In this document: positions 9,789 through 19,760 of the stretch, piece by piece
Layout: each line of letters begins with the position of its first letter
Position numbering within the stretch: the stretch's first letter is position 1
From: CAZDBA01 sp965224765
GTDB taxonomy: Bacteria; Planctomycetota; Planctomycetia; Pirellulales; Pirellulaceae
DNA length: 64,000 bases
Assembly (NCBI GenBank): GCA_965224765.1
Contig: CBDDAC010000007.1
Span: 62,001-126,000 of the forward strand
Direction: 5' to 3'
Translations under genes and position numbers: made by a program
The notes under the pieces: model-generated
Database searches by the model: none
The model's input: only the letters and a program-made list of their open reading frames with translations
What the model was told of the DNA's origin: nothing

Positions 9789-10378
9789 CTCCGAGGCCGA
9801 CCTGCGCCATTGCAGGTTTGTTAAAACGTGTATGGCGAATTGTCGCGGGGGTTAATTTCATTGCGAATGGTTTGATGCTGGAAGATCGACTGCCTGCCCA
9901 TGAATTTGGACGCGTCGCGCTAACAGGATTCTTGCCTGGACAATTGTTGCGAGCGGCAGCATGACCGAAGGTGTCGCAAGAGCAATAAAAACGAATTTAC
10001 TATCATCCGTTCCTGAAACGTCCCAAAGGGTCATCAGCAAATATGCCCGAGAATACAAAAAGTTCTTTTGCGAAATGCACGGCGAGAAGCCTCCGCATAA
10101 GTCGCTCGATTCAAAACGCCATACTAGGCGGCGATCAATTCGTCGGAGCTCAAAGTGTTAGCGATAGCTTTAAGACTTGATGAGGCAAATAACGTTCGTT
10201 TTCGCCTCCAACCAATTCCGAGGAATGGCGGTGAAGACTCCCTTACAAACCGTAACCTAAGATCTCATTTCGGTAATCAAAACGCCGAAAAAACGTCAAA
10301 CCCTAAGGTTTTCGGAAAGCCCCGAAATCGCAGTTACGCGCGCAGCTCTTTAGCGTGACCAATCACTCCGTGCGCGCT
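9789..10378. other. Gene-poor stretch
   Basis: About 590 bp follow the kinase. Short open frames exist (for example 9961-10161 on the plus strand, 66 codons), but none has a recognisable domain or a convincing ribosome binding site. It may hold decayed coding sequence. I see no RNA gene. Confidence 0.4.
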
Positions 10379-10738
10379 TTAGTTTGACACATCGACCGCA
10401 CGAAGCGCAGCCTCCGAAACTGCTTCGGCTTCATCGTTCGAACGCAGTTTGGACATGTCAGTCTTTCGCTCTCCGCCGAAGTTGTTGAACTTAGAGAACG
10501 GGGAGGGAGTATGGTTGGATGATGGTTTCAGTGTCATCTTAGCTGCATCGATTGTCGACGTGAATGGTTCTGCAAACCAAGCAGACTTCATATATGATTT
10601 GGGTGTAGTCGCGTACTCGCCCCAAAGACAAAAGTTGGGTGTCGGATGATTCCATACAACGGCAAATACTTTGATATTCATCGACTTGCATTCTGAGTTG
10701 CTACATATGCCGTTTGGCTGTCCTTGGTCGGGCAACAT
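10379..10738 (-). CDS. Doubtful small ORF beside the direct repeats
   Basis: A 119-codon frame without a recognised domain. Its C-terminal two thirds (for example PTPNFCLWGEYATTPKSYMK and PFSKFNNFGGERKTDMSK) has the flavour of an ORF carried on a repeat rather than a folded protein. Its 5' end runs into the first 300-bp repeat. I list it because it is the only long frame in this gap; it may well be spurious. Confidence 0.2.
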   Translation of the reverse strand: MLPDQGQPNGICSNSECKSMNIKVFAVVWNHPTPNFCLWGEYATTPKSYMKSAWFAEPFTSTIDAAKMTLKPSSNHTPSPFSKFNNFGGERKTDMSKLRSNDEAEAVSEAALRAVDVSN

Positions 10739-11030
10739 GGGGTCGGGAGTCTTTTCAGTTTCTTTAGCAAAGCGTGTTGGGTAGGAAATCTTATGCCAGT
10801 TGACTTGTCGTTCTGTTCAACCAGAAAAGACTCCCGACCCCCTACCGGATGTCTTGACACTTGGTTTCTCGCGGAAAGTCACATGTCTCTCAGGTTTTCC
10901 TTGGACTACTCCTCTCTTTGGCGTTTCTCCCATGCTCCCAAACGCCACCTGAATTTGGCGGAATACGAGTCCCAAATTTGGGATTGAGTTCAGCGGCGGT
11001 CTTCACGCCTAATGATATGGAGAATGATGA
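10731..11030 (+). repeat. 300-bp direct repeat, copy A, with 18-bp inverted repeat
   Basis: Aligned without gaps at an offset of 390 to 11121-11420, with about 11 differences in 300 bp. It contains a perfect inverted repeat, GGGGTCGGGAGTCTTTTC (10739-10756) against its complement (10824-10841), enclosing 67 bp. The layout suggests a non-autonomous mobile or REP-type element; no transposase is nearby. Confidence 0.85.
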
Positions 11031-11120
11031 ACGAAACCGCACAAAGCAATTCCAATTTGACGTCAGAATTCAAATCAAATCCTGTGTTTCTCGACATGGC
11101 TTGATTTGGTTCGGAGTTTT

Positions 11121-11420
11121 GGCAACATGGGGTCGGGAGTCTTTTCAGTTTCTTTGGCAAAGCGGGTTGGGTAGGAAATCTTATGCCAGTTGACTTGTCG
11201 TTCTGTTCAACCAGAAAAGACTCCCGACCCCCTACCGGATGTCTTGACACTTGGTTTCTCGCGGAAAGTCACATGTCTCTCAGGTTTTCCTTGGACTACT
11301 CCTCTCTTTGGCGTTTCTCCCATGCTCCCAAACGCTTAATGAATTTGGCGGATTACGAGTCTCAAATTTGGGGTTGAGTTCAGCGGCGGCCTTCACGCCT
11401 AATGAAATGGAGAATGATGA
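11121..11420 (+). repeat. 300-bp direct repeat, copy B
   Basis: Second copy, same orientation, 90 bp after copy A. The 18-bp inverted repeat is perfect here too (11129-11146 and 11214-11231). Differences from copy A cluster around 11336-11345 and in the last 80 bp. The unit ends 92 bp before the stop codon of the convergent trkA gene. Confidence 0.85.
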
Positions 11421-11512
11421 CCGACTAGGGTCACGGATTGCCGGAATGGACCGGGTTAGATTGGCGAATGCTGCACTTCGTTTGCCAACGAAAGAATTCG
11501 TTCAACCTAAAG

Positions 11513-12856
11513 CTAATTGGCCGGATTAAAATAGGCGAGAGCCTTATCTGTGACGTCACCTTCAACCAGCAAAATGGCGGTATCTCCTGCTTGCAGGCGA
11601 GTCGTTCCGCCCGGAATGCGAACGACATCCTGCTGAATAACCGCCACGATCAAGCAGCGATCGGGAAGATCGGCCTCAGCCAAACTGTTGCGAGTAATTG
11701 GAGTGTCTTTAAAAACCTCGACCTCAATCAAGTTGATCAAACTATCTGGCAAGCGCGTCCGACAAATTTCTGCTCCTTCGGTCAGGTAGGAAAGAACCTG
11801 ACGGGCCATTACGACTTTTTTGCTGACCGCCAAGTCAATTCCCAGTTTGGGAACCAGATAGAGATAGTCTGGATTCCCCACCACAGCCAAAATCTTTTTT
11901 GCGCCCAGATCTTTAGCCTCGACACACTGCACGATATTCTTATCGTCTTCGCCAGTGCAGGCCACAAATACATCGGCATTACCAACACGATGTTCGGCAA
12001 GTTCATTCATCTGTGACGCATCTGCGTTGACCACGACCGTCTTGTCGAGACTCAATGCAAGCGTTTCACATCTCTCCGGATCCTTCTCGATCAGCATCAC
12101 GGAAAACTGTTCGCGTTCGAGTGTTCTTGCAAGTTGCAATCCGGTCTCTCCACCGCCACCAATCACGATCCGCTTTTTGTGTGGCGTCGAGACCTGAAAT
12201 AGTTTCCGAACTGATTTGGATTCCTCGTGTCGATTGAAAACTGTTACGACATCACCCACTTCAAGTTGATCAATTGCCGACGCAATCCAAATCCGATTGT
12301 CGCGACGAATCGTTCCAACTCGAACTTCCGCAGGAAGACGTACGTCTTTCAAAGGCGTGGCGGTGAGCTTAAGTTCTTTCTCGATCGCAAATTGCTGCAC
12401 GTCCAATCCTCCCCGTGCAATTTGCTCCACCAATACCGCATTGGGAGCGCGAATCGAACGAGCCAACTCCATGGCAGTCAGTTGTTCAAGACTGAGAATT
12501 CGGTCGATCCCAAAATGATCGGCATAGTCGAATGTGCTCAAGTCTCGAAATACAGGTGAATAGACGCGGGCGACACTGCGCCTCGCCCCCATGGCTTTGG
12601 CCATGCTGGCAGCAAGGATATTGATTTCATCATTGCCCGTAACGGCCATACAGACGTCGGCGGACAACATTCCCGCCTGGAACAGAACGCTGGACTGAGC
12701 CGCATTTCCCGTGACCACACCGACATCCAGCTCATCGTTGATTCTGGAGGTCCGGACGGGATCCGAATCAACGACCGTAATATTGTGATCTTGTTGACTT
12801 AACACTTCGGCTATCGATGAGCCCACTTGCCCTGCACCCAATACGACCACGTTCAT
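11513..12856 (-). CDS. trkA: Trk system potassium uptake regulatory protein TrkA
   Basis: A 447-residue cytoplasmic protein that gates a Trk/Ktr potassium channel by binding NAD(H). It has the duplicated TrkA design: an RCK_N Rossmann domain (NVVVLGAGQVGSSIAEVL, residues 1-130), an RCK_C domain, then a second RCK_N (RIVIGGGGETGLQLARTL) and a second RCK_C ending near IPGGTTRLQAGDTAILL. The start is ATG at 12856 because the Rossmann motif begins there; the frame also allows 12889. No trkH or other channel gene is adjacent, so the partner must be elsewhere. Confidence 0.92.
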   Translation of the reverse strand: MNVVVLGAGQVGSSIAEVLSQQDHNITVVDSDPVRTSRINDELDVGVVTGNAAQSSVLFQAGMLSADVCMAVTGNDEINILAASMAKAMGARRSVARVYSPVFRDLSTFDYADHFGIDRILSLEQLTAMELARSIRAPNAVLVEQIARGGLDVQQFAIEKELKLTATPLKDVRLPAEVRVGTIRRDNRIWIASAIDQLEVGDVVTVFNRHEESKSVRKLFQVSTPHKKRIVIGGGGETGLQLARTLEREQFSVMLIEKDPERCETLALSLDKTVVVNADASQMNELAEHRVGNADVFVACTGEDDKNIVQCVEAKDLGAKKILAVVGNPDYLYLVPKLGIDLAVSKKVVMARQVLSYLTEGAEICRTRLPDSLINLIEVEVFKDTPITRNSLAEADLPDRCLIVAVIQQDVVRIPGGTTRLQAGDTAILLVEGDVTDKALAYFNPAN

Positions 12857-13049
12857 TCGTTGAACTCGCTTTCTCGCCAAGACCATCAAAGATCTAGAGC
12901 ACGTTCCGATGGATTGTAGTGGTTTTTCGTCGTTTTCATTCGTAACACCAAATTGCAGAGACGTGGTAGTCGTGCAATTTGCGCTAGCATCGTAGTCGGT
13001 ATTGGTAATCGAAGAAAGTTCTCATTCCTTTCGGCCACTGAGTTTGGCG

Positions 13050-13085
13050 CATAAAAAAAGCCTCACATCAGCAAGGCTTTTAATC
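13050..13085 (-). terminator. Rho-independent terminator
   Basis: On the minus strand AAAAGCCT, a short loop and AGGCTTTTTTT form a stem followed by a T run. It lies about 20 bp after the stop codon of the 13104-14942 gene, which it should terminate. Confidence 0.8.
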
Positions 13086-13103
13086 TACTTTAGCTGTTCC
13101 GTT

Positions 13104-14942
13104 CTATCGATCGTACTTGAGCTGGAATGTCATCAGGTGGTATCCAGTATCATCGTTGGTAATGAATCCACCTCCTGGAGCAAAAAACGAGCGAACGTCA
13201 TTAAAATCGGGAAGTTCGTTATCCTCAACAATCTGGCGAAATCCTGACACGTAGGGAGTTGGCTCGTCTTCATCATCGCCCTCGATCAAGTCCATCATCG
13301 CCTTGAGATCGTCTCCTTTGGCAATATCGAAAAGCATTTCAAATCCCGAGGCAGGCTTATTGTAAAAGATCGCGCCTGGCATATCGTTGCGCAATAGTTT
13401 CACCATAGTGTCTGTGGTTTCCTTAAACTCAGGATCGTCGACGAGGGCAGGATGTTCACCCCGCTCAGTCTCAATTGCTTTTTCCATGAATTTGGGACTG
13501 GAGCAAATGATTAGAGATTTGCCAACCACTCCAACACAAAATTCACCGTCTTGGCGGTTAAAACGAGCTGCGCGTTCGTCCATTCCTTCTATAAACTGTC
13601 GCCGCTGTTCCTGGCGTTCTTCGGAGGATGTCCAGTAGGAAACTCCCTTGTAAACCACTTCTTGAATGTCATCGAGATCACCCTCCAATTCGAGCTTCTC
13701 AAACATCAATTGCCTGAAATCTTCAAATCGTTCCAGATCATCCAACTCAATTGCCACAACATGGACCTGACTGGTGAACGTCGCTGGAAACTCAATTCGA
13801 GAACTATAGGTGATGCGACCTGTCACGAGTGACAAGATGTCTTCGTGGAAATCAAGCTCCAACTCTTCGTTAATATTTTGATCGATTTCGTCTTGAAACG
13901 TTCCTTCCCCCTGAAACGTGTCAACAATTTTCGCAAGTTCGACGATCGCCTGATTTAGATCCCAACTCGTCGAAACGTAGTTAGTGACATCTGCCGGCAT
14001 CCAGGACTCAGGCTGGTACTCACCCGGTCGAAGCGCCAGCATTTTGAATAGGCCGGCTCGCGGATTGGCCAACATCACATGCACATGTCCGACAGACTCG
14101 AATCCAAGCTCATCCATGATCGCACTTCCGCCAATTGCCGAGAGACCGTCCAAACCGAAAATCGGAAGAAAATTGATCACGGTCTGTGCCCCGATGTTTC
14201 CACGAGTTACACCACGTGCCATTTCGATCGGGTCAATAAAGAAGCGAAAATCTGGAGGCGTTTCTTTGGTACCGCGACAGCGATTCATCACCGTAACGAA
14301 CTTGCGATTTTCAGTAAGGGGTCGAATTTTCTCAACTTCGCGGCCCATCCAGCGGTCGATCATCTGCTGTGCTAGTTCGGCACTATTCGAAGAAACGAAA
14401 AGACCATCTTTGATAAACGTAGTATATTCTGTTCCATCGGCTTTGAAAGAACGAAAAGGCACGTCTCCACTGTCATCCGTTTCGATTGATTCACCGTTTT
14501 CCACAAGAAACTCTTCACCACGTTGGAAGATATTCTTGACTGCATCTGATTCTTCGTCAATTTCCAGCATGACGACGACTTGCAAATCAGCACGTTTAGG
14601 AGCAACGACGGCTATTGATATTTCACCCGAAGGAAAATCCCGCATGTCTTCCAATTCGAGTCCAACATCTTCCTTGACGTCCTCGTACATCTCCTTGGCT
14701 TCACCGTAGAGCCCGTCTACCAGGCTCGAGACTTCTGGATGCTGAAACATCTGGCCAACGCCGGTGTCCTGCATTTTGGTAACGAATTCTTTGACATCTC
14801 CAACTTGAAAAAACATCACTGTGGTTTCAGGGAGCAAGGATTCAGTAGATGGGCGTTCAATTTCGTCATCCTGCCCAATAACAGGCATTGCGAATATCAG
14901 CAGCAACCAAGCAAGTGTGAGACGGGAAAGCAGTTTTTTCAC
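13104..14942 (-). CDS. Secreted DUF3352-like protein
   Basis: A 612-residue exported protein. The open frame extends 48 codons further upstream, but GTG at 14942 has AGGAAA seven bases before it and opens directly into a signal peptide (KKLLSRLTLAWLLLIFAM, cleavage near VIGQ). The mature part begins with LLPETTVMFFQVGDVKEF, the beginning typical of planctomycete DUF3352-like secreted proteins. It then has repeated alpha/beta segments, and DGLFVSSNSAELAQQMIDR and GKSLIICSSPKFMEKAIE look like internal homologues. No enzyme motif is seen. Function unknown. Its terminator follows directly. Confidence 0.75.
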   Translation of the reverse strand: MKKLLSRLTLAWLLLIFAMPVIGQDDEIERPSTESLLPETTVMFFQVGDVKEFVTKMQDTGVGQMFQHPEVSSLVDGLYGEAKEMYEDVKEDVGLELEDMRDFPSGEISIAVVAPKRADLQVVVMLEIDEESDAVKNIFQRGEEFLVENGESIETDDSGDVPFRSFKADGTEYTTFIKDGLFVSSNSAELAQQMIDRWMGREVEKIRPLTENRKFVTVMNRCRGTKETPPDFRFFIDPIEMARGVTRGNIGAQTVINFLPIFGLDGLSAIGGSAIMDELGFESVGHVHVMLANPRAGLFKMLALRPGEYQPESWMPADVTNYVSTSWDLNQAIVELAKIVDTFQGEGTFQDEIDQNINEELELDFHEDILSLVTGRITYSSRIEFPATFTSQVHVVAIELDDLERFEDFRQLMFEKLELEGDLDDIQEVVYKGVSYWTSSEERQEQRRQFIEGMDERAARFNRQDGEFCVGVVGKSLIICSSPKFMEKAIETERGEHPALVDDPEFKETTDTMVKLLRNDMPGAIFYNKPASGFEMLFDIAKGDDLKAMMDLIEGDDEDEPTPYVSGFRQIVEDNELPDFNDVRSFFAPGGGFITNDDTGYHLMTFQLKYDR

Positions 14943-15389
14943 GATTCGTTTCCTGTGATTAATTATTGCCCCTTCCGGGCATAGAATCCCATCGGAGCTT
15001 GGAAGTGAGCGGGCTTTTTTGTCATAAACTAAACCCGGTTTCATTGCGTAATGTTTCGAAAATCCATCATTTTCGTCCGAAAACACCGTGCCAACGCCTC
15101 AAAAAGCGCCGATAAATACGGCCATGTGCAATTTTGAGGAATATGTGTTTTCCGACCTACAAAATCTACGATCTACTAAAAGTTTGAGCAACTCAAGAGC
15201 TACGCCGCCAATCATGATAGAAGCTAGGAACTTTTGCGAGCCAGGATGGTTCAATCCACTGGGAAAATTGAGTGTCTAGCGATTGGGTAAGAACCCAACC
15301 ACCAACCCAAACAGAGACGACGTGATTTCGGTTTCGGGACTTTTCGCTGTAGGAAAAACACTTCCAACAAATCCAAGGACAATACTGCA
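14943..15389. other. Divergent intergenic region
   Basis: These 447 bp separate two divergent genes for exported proteins and must hold both promoters. I cannot identify promoter boxes, repeats or a small gene. Confidence 0.4.
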
Positions 15390-16079
15390 ATGAAACTTGC
15401 CATCAACATCGGAGCCTTCGCGATGCTAGTTTTTGCATTCAGTGCACAAACTTTCGGTCAGCAAGGAAACGATAACGGCGGGGCTGATCCCGGAGCTTTC
15501 GATCCCACTAACCAAGTTGTTAATGGCGGGACCAATGAAACCGGTGATTTCTCTCAAGTTGGAGATTTCAGTCCGGATGTGCCTGAAATCGAAGACCAAA
15601 GAAGCGTGAACGGCTTTATCGGACGCTCGCGAGAAAAAATTGAGGAACACGGATTTGTTGGCCCAACAAAAGACGGAATTGAAAGCGTCAGCGGTGCTTC
15701 AAATGGGGGTACCGGAAACGCGGCAGGCGGACGAGGTGGCGGTGGCGGTGCCGCGGGTGGGGCAGAATTGGGATTTACCGTTTCTCGCAGCTCAATCCGC
15801 GCGCGAGTTCGCCCAAACTTTTCCTTCCCAACGATCTCATCTCAATTCATTCAAGACAACTTTCGGCGTCGAGTCCAACGGTTACCCAATCTGCGCACCA
15901 GATCTCCTCAGAACATCAACGTAACAGTCGATGGCACAACAGCTACGTTGACGGGCTCCGCATCGAATCAAGACGTGATCGATAACATGGTCGGCCAACT
16001 GCGAATGGAGCCAGGGATCTACCGAATTGTGAATCAAGTCGAACTTGCGGTTCCAACTCAAGTCGGACAACGACAATAA
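15390..16079 (+). CDS. Secreted BON-domain protein
   Basis: A 229-residue exported protein. Residues 1-23 (KLAINIGAFAMLVFAFSAQT) form a signal peptide. A low-complexity Gly/Ala/Asn segment (about 105-130, GGRGGGGGAAGG) acts as a linker. The C-terminal 65 residues form a BON-like domain (NINVTVDGTTATLTGSASNQ then VNQVELAVP), a fold thought to bind phospholipid or envelope surfaces. A place in the periplasm or outer envelope follows from the signal peptide and BON. No operon partner is visible. Confidence 0.75.
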   Translation: MKLAINIGAFAMLVFAFSAQTFGQQGNDNGGADPGAFDPTNQVVNGGTNETGDFSQVGDFSPDVPEIEDQRSVNGFIGRSREKIEEHGFVGPTKDGIESVSGASNGGTGNAAGGRGGGGGAAGGAELGFTVSRSSIRARVRPNFSFPTISSQFIQDNFRRRVQRLPNLRTRSPQNINVTVDGTTATLTGSASNQDVIDNMVGQLRMEPGIYRIVNQVELAVPTQVGQRQ

Positions 16080-16094
16080 CCTGACTCCCGAAGG

Positions 16095-16189
16095 CGAGGT
16101 TTCGGCAGGAGCCTCAACCTCCCAATTTCAGGACGAGCAGGCCGTAGACGAGGTTTCGGCAGGAGCCTCAACCTCCCAATTTCAGGACG
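16095..16189. repeat. Two identical 41-bp repeats in tandem (period 54)
   Basis: 16095-16135 and 16149-16189 are identical. Both contain the GTTTCGGCAGGAGCCTCAAC core that also occurs at 2532, 40370, 40591 and, with one change, 58617. A GGAG/CTCC dyad inside could form a small hairpin. They lie between convergent genes. Confidence 0.85.
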
Positions 16190-16217
16190 CGAAATTTGTT
16201 GGCCGATTTACACCCTT

Positions 16218-17786
16218 TTAAAAGGGCAGTCCATCCAATAGATCATCAACGGCCGCGTCAAATTTTGAACCTGCGGCATGCTCGGGATCTTCATAACTGC
16301 CCCAGACAATCGACTCCAACGCAATTCCATCATAGTCCGGCCCGATGGCTTCGCTGTAACACGTCAAGCTCACGCGCGCGACTCGCCGTTCTCCCTCGTG
16401 CTTCTCATCCCAACCCCTCACGGCATAGTCCACCAACGCTTGGCGAAATTCGGCGCGAAGAGGATGGACTAGGTTGCGATGCAACTTACGCCAGTGGTGA
16501 TTGGGAACCGAATTCAAAACACTCTGAGGGCGCTGATGATCAACCAAAACCACTTTGCCAAACATTTCCGAGCGAAACAAATCGACTTGAGTTCCGTCCC
16601 GAAGCGTTGCCTCATAGACAAACCATGGATTTGATTTGGGTGGCTGGCCGAACATCTGAAAGCGCTGGTCGAGATTCAACCAGCAACCAATAGGAGCGAA
16701 CGCCTGTGGCAGGAACCGGCGACAAATCGGGTTATTGATATTGCTGATGTTTAGCAAAGTAACAAACACAATTGAAATCACGATAATCGTGTTGCAAACC
16801 AAATGAAAACGCGAATTTGGGTTCCGGACAATCTCCAATCCGCGAGTGGTCGATTTTTGCCGACTCAGCCACTTCCAAACGCAGCTAGGCAAAAGGGGAA
16901 TCCAGATTGTCAAACAGATCAACGGAAAAAGACCGATTGCCATTGTCAAGCCAATACCAATGTGAAATCCCCAATACGCCATCATGACGATTAGTCGCGC
17001 CAACTCGTTTCGTTTCCAGTACAGCAAGTACCAAATCCCAACGACTTCCAAAAACAACGTCGCATAAGTCACAACGATTAAGAGGATTGGAAATTTCAGC
17101 AGCCAATGCCCCAATGGCAGGATGTAGATATCCAGTCGCAATACGTATTCCATCGCATCGCCACTAAACCAGTCTGGGTTACATTTGGCGACACCCGTAA
17201 AAAAGTACATCAAGATTATTTGCCAGATGTAGGCAACAGTCGCCAGCGAATAAAAGCGTTTTCCGTTACCGTCTTTAGTTTTACCCCATTGAATGGTTCG
17301 GCTATCCAAGGACCATATCCGGCCGAGCGGGAGAAACATGGACCAAAACAACGACAACTTCAAGATCGTGTCGCCCGATGTCAGGATCAATGGATTTCGA
17401 GCGTGCAACGATGCCAACAAGACCCATGAGACAATGGTCGCGATCCGAGTCTTCCAACCAAAAATCAACGCCGTTGCGGCAACAGCCGAAATGCAGAACA
17501 AAAAGTATTGGAAACCTAGATCGCCACTTATCCAATACAGCGACCAAACACCATACTCCCAATTGTTACCGATGAAGCTTTGGTAGTAGCGAAAAACCAT
17601 TTCGCGCGTCATAACCCCCTCATCCGAATACATCGCACGAAGGACTGGAAGCCGAAAGAGAAGATCTGCCAAAAGCATCATCCCCAGCAAGATTCGAAAA
17701 AGTGCGAGGGAGCGAAAATCCATCGCAAAAACTTCACGCCATTTGGCGAGAAGTTTCCGAAACTCTTTCTTGCGGGTTGAATGCAT
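16218..17786 (-). CDS. HTTM domain membrane protein
   Basis: A 522-residue polytopic protein with an HTTM-type (horizontally transferred transmembrane, vitamin K-dependent gamma-carboxylase-like) domain. The pattern FRILLGMMLLADLLFRLPVL, YSDEGVM and SLYWISGD near the N-terminus is characteristic. About seven to eight hydrophobic helices occupy residues 25-350, and a soluble C-terminal part of about 150 residues follows. HTTM proteins are integral membrane proteins, mostly uncharacterised in bacteria. The ATG at 17786 is preferred to the TTG at 17795. The gene has no operon partner. Confidence 0.8.
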   Translation of the reverse strand: MHSTRKKEFRKLLAKWREVFAMDFRSLALFRILLGMMLLADLLFRLPVLRAMYSDEGVMTREMVFRYYQSFIGNNWEYGVWSLYWISGDLGFQYFLFCISAVAATALIFGWKTRIATIVSWVLLASLHARNPLILTSGDTILKLSLFWSMFLPLGRIWSLDSRTIQWGKTKDGNGKRFYSLATVAYIWQIILMYFFTGVAKCNPDWFSGDAMEYVLRLDIYILPLGHWLLKFPILLIVVTYATLFLEVVGIWYLLYWKRNELARLIVMMAYWGFHIGIGLTMAIGLFPLICLTIWIPLLPSCVWKWLSRQKSTTRGLEIVRNPNSRFHLVCNTIIVISIVFVTLLNISNINNPICRRFLPQAFAPIGCWLNLDQRFQMFGQPPKSNPWFVYEATLRDGTQVDLFRSEMFGKVVLVDHQRPQSVLNSVPNHHWRKLHRNLVHPLRAEFRQALVDYAVRGWDEKHEGERRVARVSLTCYSEAIGPDYDGIALESIVWGSYEDPEHAAGSKFDAAVDDLLDGLPF

Positions 17787-18072
17787 CAAAGCCAACTTGG
17801 ATTAAAAACGAACGCCCAAATCTATTATCGGTTACAACACAAATCTCGTTCTCTATTTCGACGAAATGATTAGAAAAAGTCACTTCATTTCCGCAAACCC
17901 AACAATTTGTATAGGCTTCAGGGAATCGGGGATCGACCTTAAACACCCCAATTTGGGAATGCGAAACCGCACAATTCGGCGGACCTGCCGTTCGCCGTCC
18001 AATTGAGATTGCACGCGGACGCATTCAAGATCGTAAATTACTAGTCAACTTGCTTGCTGACCATTCCTGAAC

Positions 18073-19440
18073 TTACTTTTTGTGCCCTGTAATGTATTCA
18101 CTGACTCGACGCTCGTAGTCCTCATTGTTCAGTCCCACCTGTTTGGCCTCTTCAATCGCTTTCACGGTATCAACGTCTTGGTCGATCGCCCGATAAGTTG
18201 CCCAGACCGCACCGACGCGATTTGCCGATCCGCAATGCAAAAGCACTTTTTCGCCTGACGTCATTTTCAGAAGCTCTCGCAGCTCGTCAAAAACTTCATC
18301 TGTCAACTCGTCAGGGTGCCGAAACTCAATGGTATGAAACTTCATTTCGGCCGATTCAACGGCAGCTTTTTCGTCCCAGTCAATTTCTCCGGGCATCCGC
18401 AACGAAATGACATGCTTGATACCTGCAGCCTTGGCAACTTCGATATCGGCCATCTTAGGCTGCCCAGCCAAGTACAAATCACCTACGCGACTGACATTTT
18501 TCGTTGTTCCCAATTCGTCGGCAGCTACCTGGTCAACATAAGCACGCTTTGAAACTTTGTCAGGAGTAGGAAAATCAGCGGGGAGCGGAAACGAAACTTT
18601 GCCTGATGCCGCCCACTCGGATGCGCGAACAAACGTGGTGATAAATCCGACACATTCCAGTGAATACTGGGCATGGCCCAGCGTGGAATGAAACACTCGT
18701 CCTTTGCCGTAATCGATCGTCATCAGTATGGGCTCATGACGTCCTGTGCCACCGAATTCCGCTTGGGAAAACGAAGTCGCCAGAACGGTCATGTTACTTG
18801 CGGGGCCACGAAGGCGATCGTAAAGTTCATCTTGACTGTGCATCCATTCCGTCGGCAGCCCCTTCATAATGGGATGCTCATCGTTTCGTGCAACGATAGA
18901 AAAAGGATGTTGTTGGCCATGGCTTCCACCTCGACCAGCAGACTCATCGCGAACTTGCTCGCCAGTTCCGTCGAAGTAAACCAACGGCCCCGATTTTTCA
19001 TTACGTCCTCCCCAACCACCCAAGCCAATCATTTCGTTGTACTCCGGCCAGTTGGGAAATGCGTTGTCCGCAGCGTGAATCACCACAAGTCCGCCACCTT
19101 CTTTGATGTAGTCCACGAAAGCGGTTTGAGTTGCTTCAGGCCACGAGGCACCGTTGTAGTTGGAAACGATGACGTCGTAATTCTTAAATTCCGGATGAAA
19201 GTCGGGATCTATTCCTTTGGCAGCAGTCGTCGCAACGTCCACCGCAAACAGTCCTGACTGCTCAAGATAAGATTTCATCATTCGCGTTGTTGTCGGCCAG
19301 ACAGAATGATTGTTTTGTCCGTCAACAATCAGCGCTCGAAGCGGCTCCATTTTCTCGTCTTGCCCCGAGCAATAACTTGCCCAGCCAGCGATGATCATTG
19401 TGTATATCAATAGAAACAGGGAAGTCTTTTTCGATTTCAT
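18073..19440 (-). CDS. ThuA-like domain fused to a DUF442-type phosphatase domain, exported
   Basis: A 455-residue protein with a signal peptide (SLFLLIYTMIIAGWASYCSG). Residues about 30-270 form a ThuA-like (GATase1-like) domain, with the features LIVDGQNNHSVW, GGGLVVIHAADNAF and a late YGKGRVFHSTLGHA motif typical of planctomycete ThuA proteins. Residues about 300-450 resemble the dual-specificity phosphatase-like DUF442/BLH family, with HCGSANRVG carrying Cys403 and Arg407 in a Cx4R loop as in that family. The start is ATG 19440, because the upstream extension has no homology. Both domains should be outside the cytoplasm. The substrate is unknown. Confidence 0.8.
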   Translation of the reverse strand: MKSKKTSLFLLIYTMIIAGWASYCSGQDEKMEPLRALIVDGQNNHSVWPTTTRMMKSYLEQSGLFAVDVATTAAKGIDPDFHPEFKNYDVIVSNYNGASWPEATQTAFVDYIKEGGGLVVIHAADNAFPNWPEYNEMIGLGGWGGRNEKSGPLVYFDGTGEQVRDESAGRGGSHGQQHPFSIVARNDEHPIMKGLPTEWMHSQDELYDRLRGPASNMTVLATSFSQAEFGGTGRHEPILMTIDYGKGRVFHSTLGHAQYSLECVGFITTFVRASEWAASGKVSFPLPADFPTPDKVSKRAYVDQVAADELGTTKNVSRVGDLYLAGQPKMADIEVAKAAGIKHVISLRMPGEIDWDEKAAVESAEMKFHTIEFRHPDELTDEVFDELRELLKMTSGEKVLLHCGSANRVGAVWATYRAIDQDVDTVKAIEEAKQVGLNNEDYERRVSEYITGHKK

Positions 19441-19760
19441 TCGTTCGTCCAATAAACCATCAATTTTCGGGCAGAGAAAGGAACCTGCTCCCTTCAAAAT
19501 ACCGAGTGACCACCTGATTGAAAAGAATCCATCAAAATCAATCATCTGCCACACGTTCATTTAGGCACATGTTTCGCCATCATGTAGCGACTTTTCCTTT
19601 GGTTTCAATTGAAAAGCCGTTGCCGGACTCCGCAGTCTACACAAGTAATATGAAGAATTGTCATGTTTCCGCTACATCGCAATTCCCTGTCAGGCAAAAG
19701 CGGAATAGAATACAAATAGAACGGCTTTAAGGGGTGAACCGAGTAATCGAGGAGTAACTG
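19441..19760. other. Divergent intergenic region
   Basis: These 320 bp separate the divergent ThuA-fusion and membrane protein genes. Open frames here are short and unconvincing. No repeat or RNA is seen. Confidence 0.35.
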
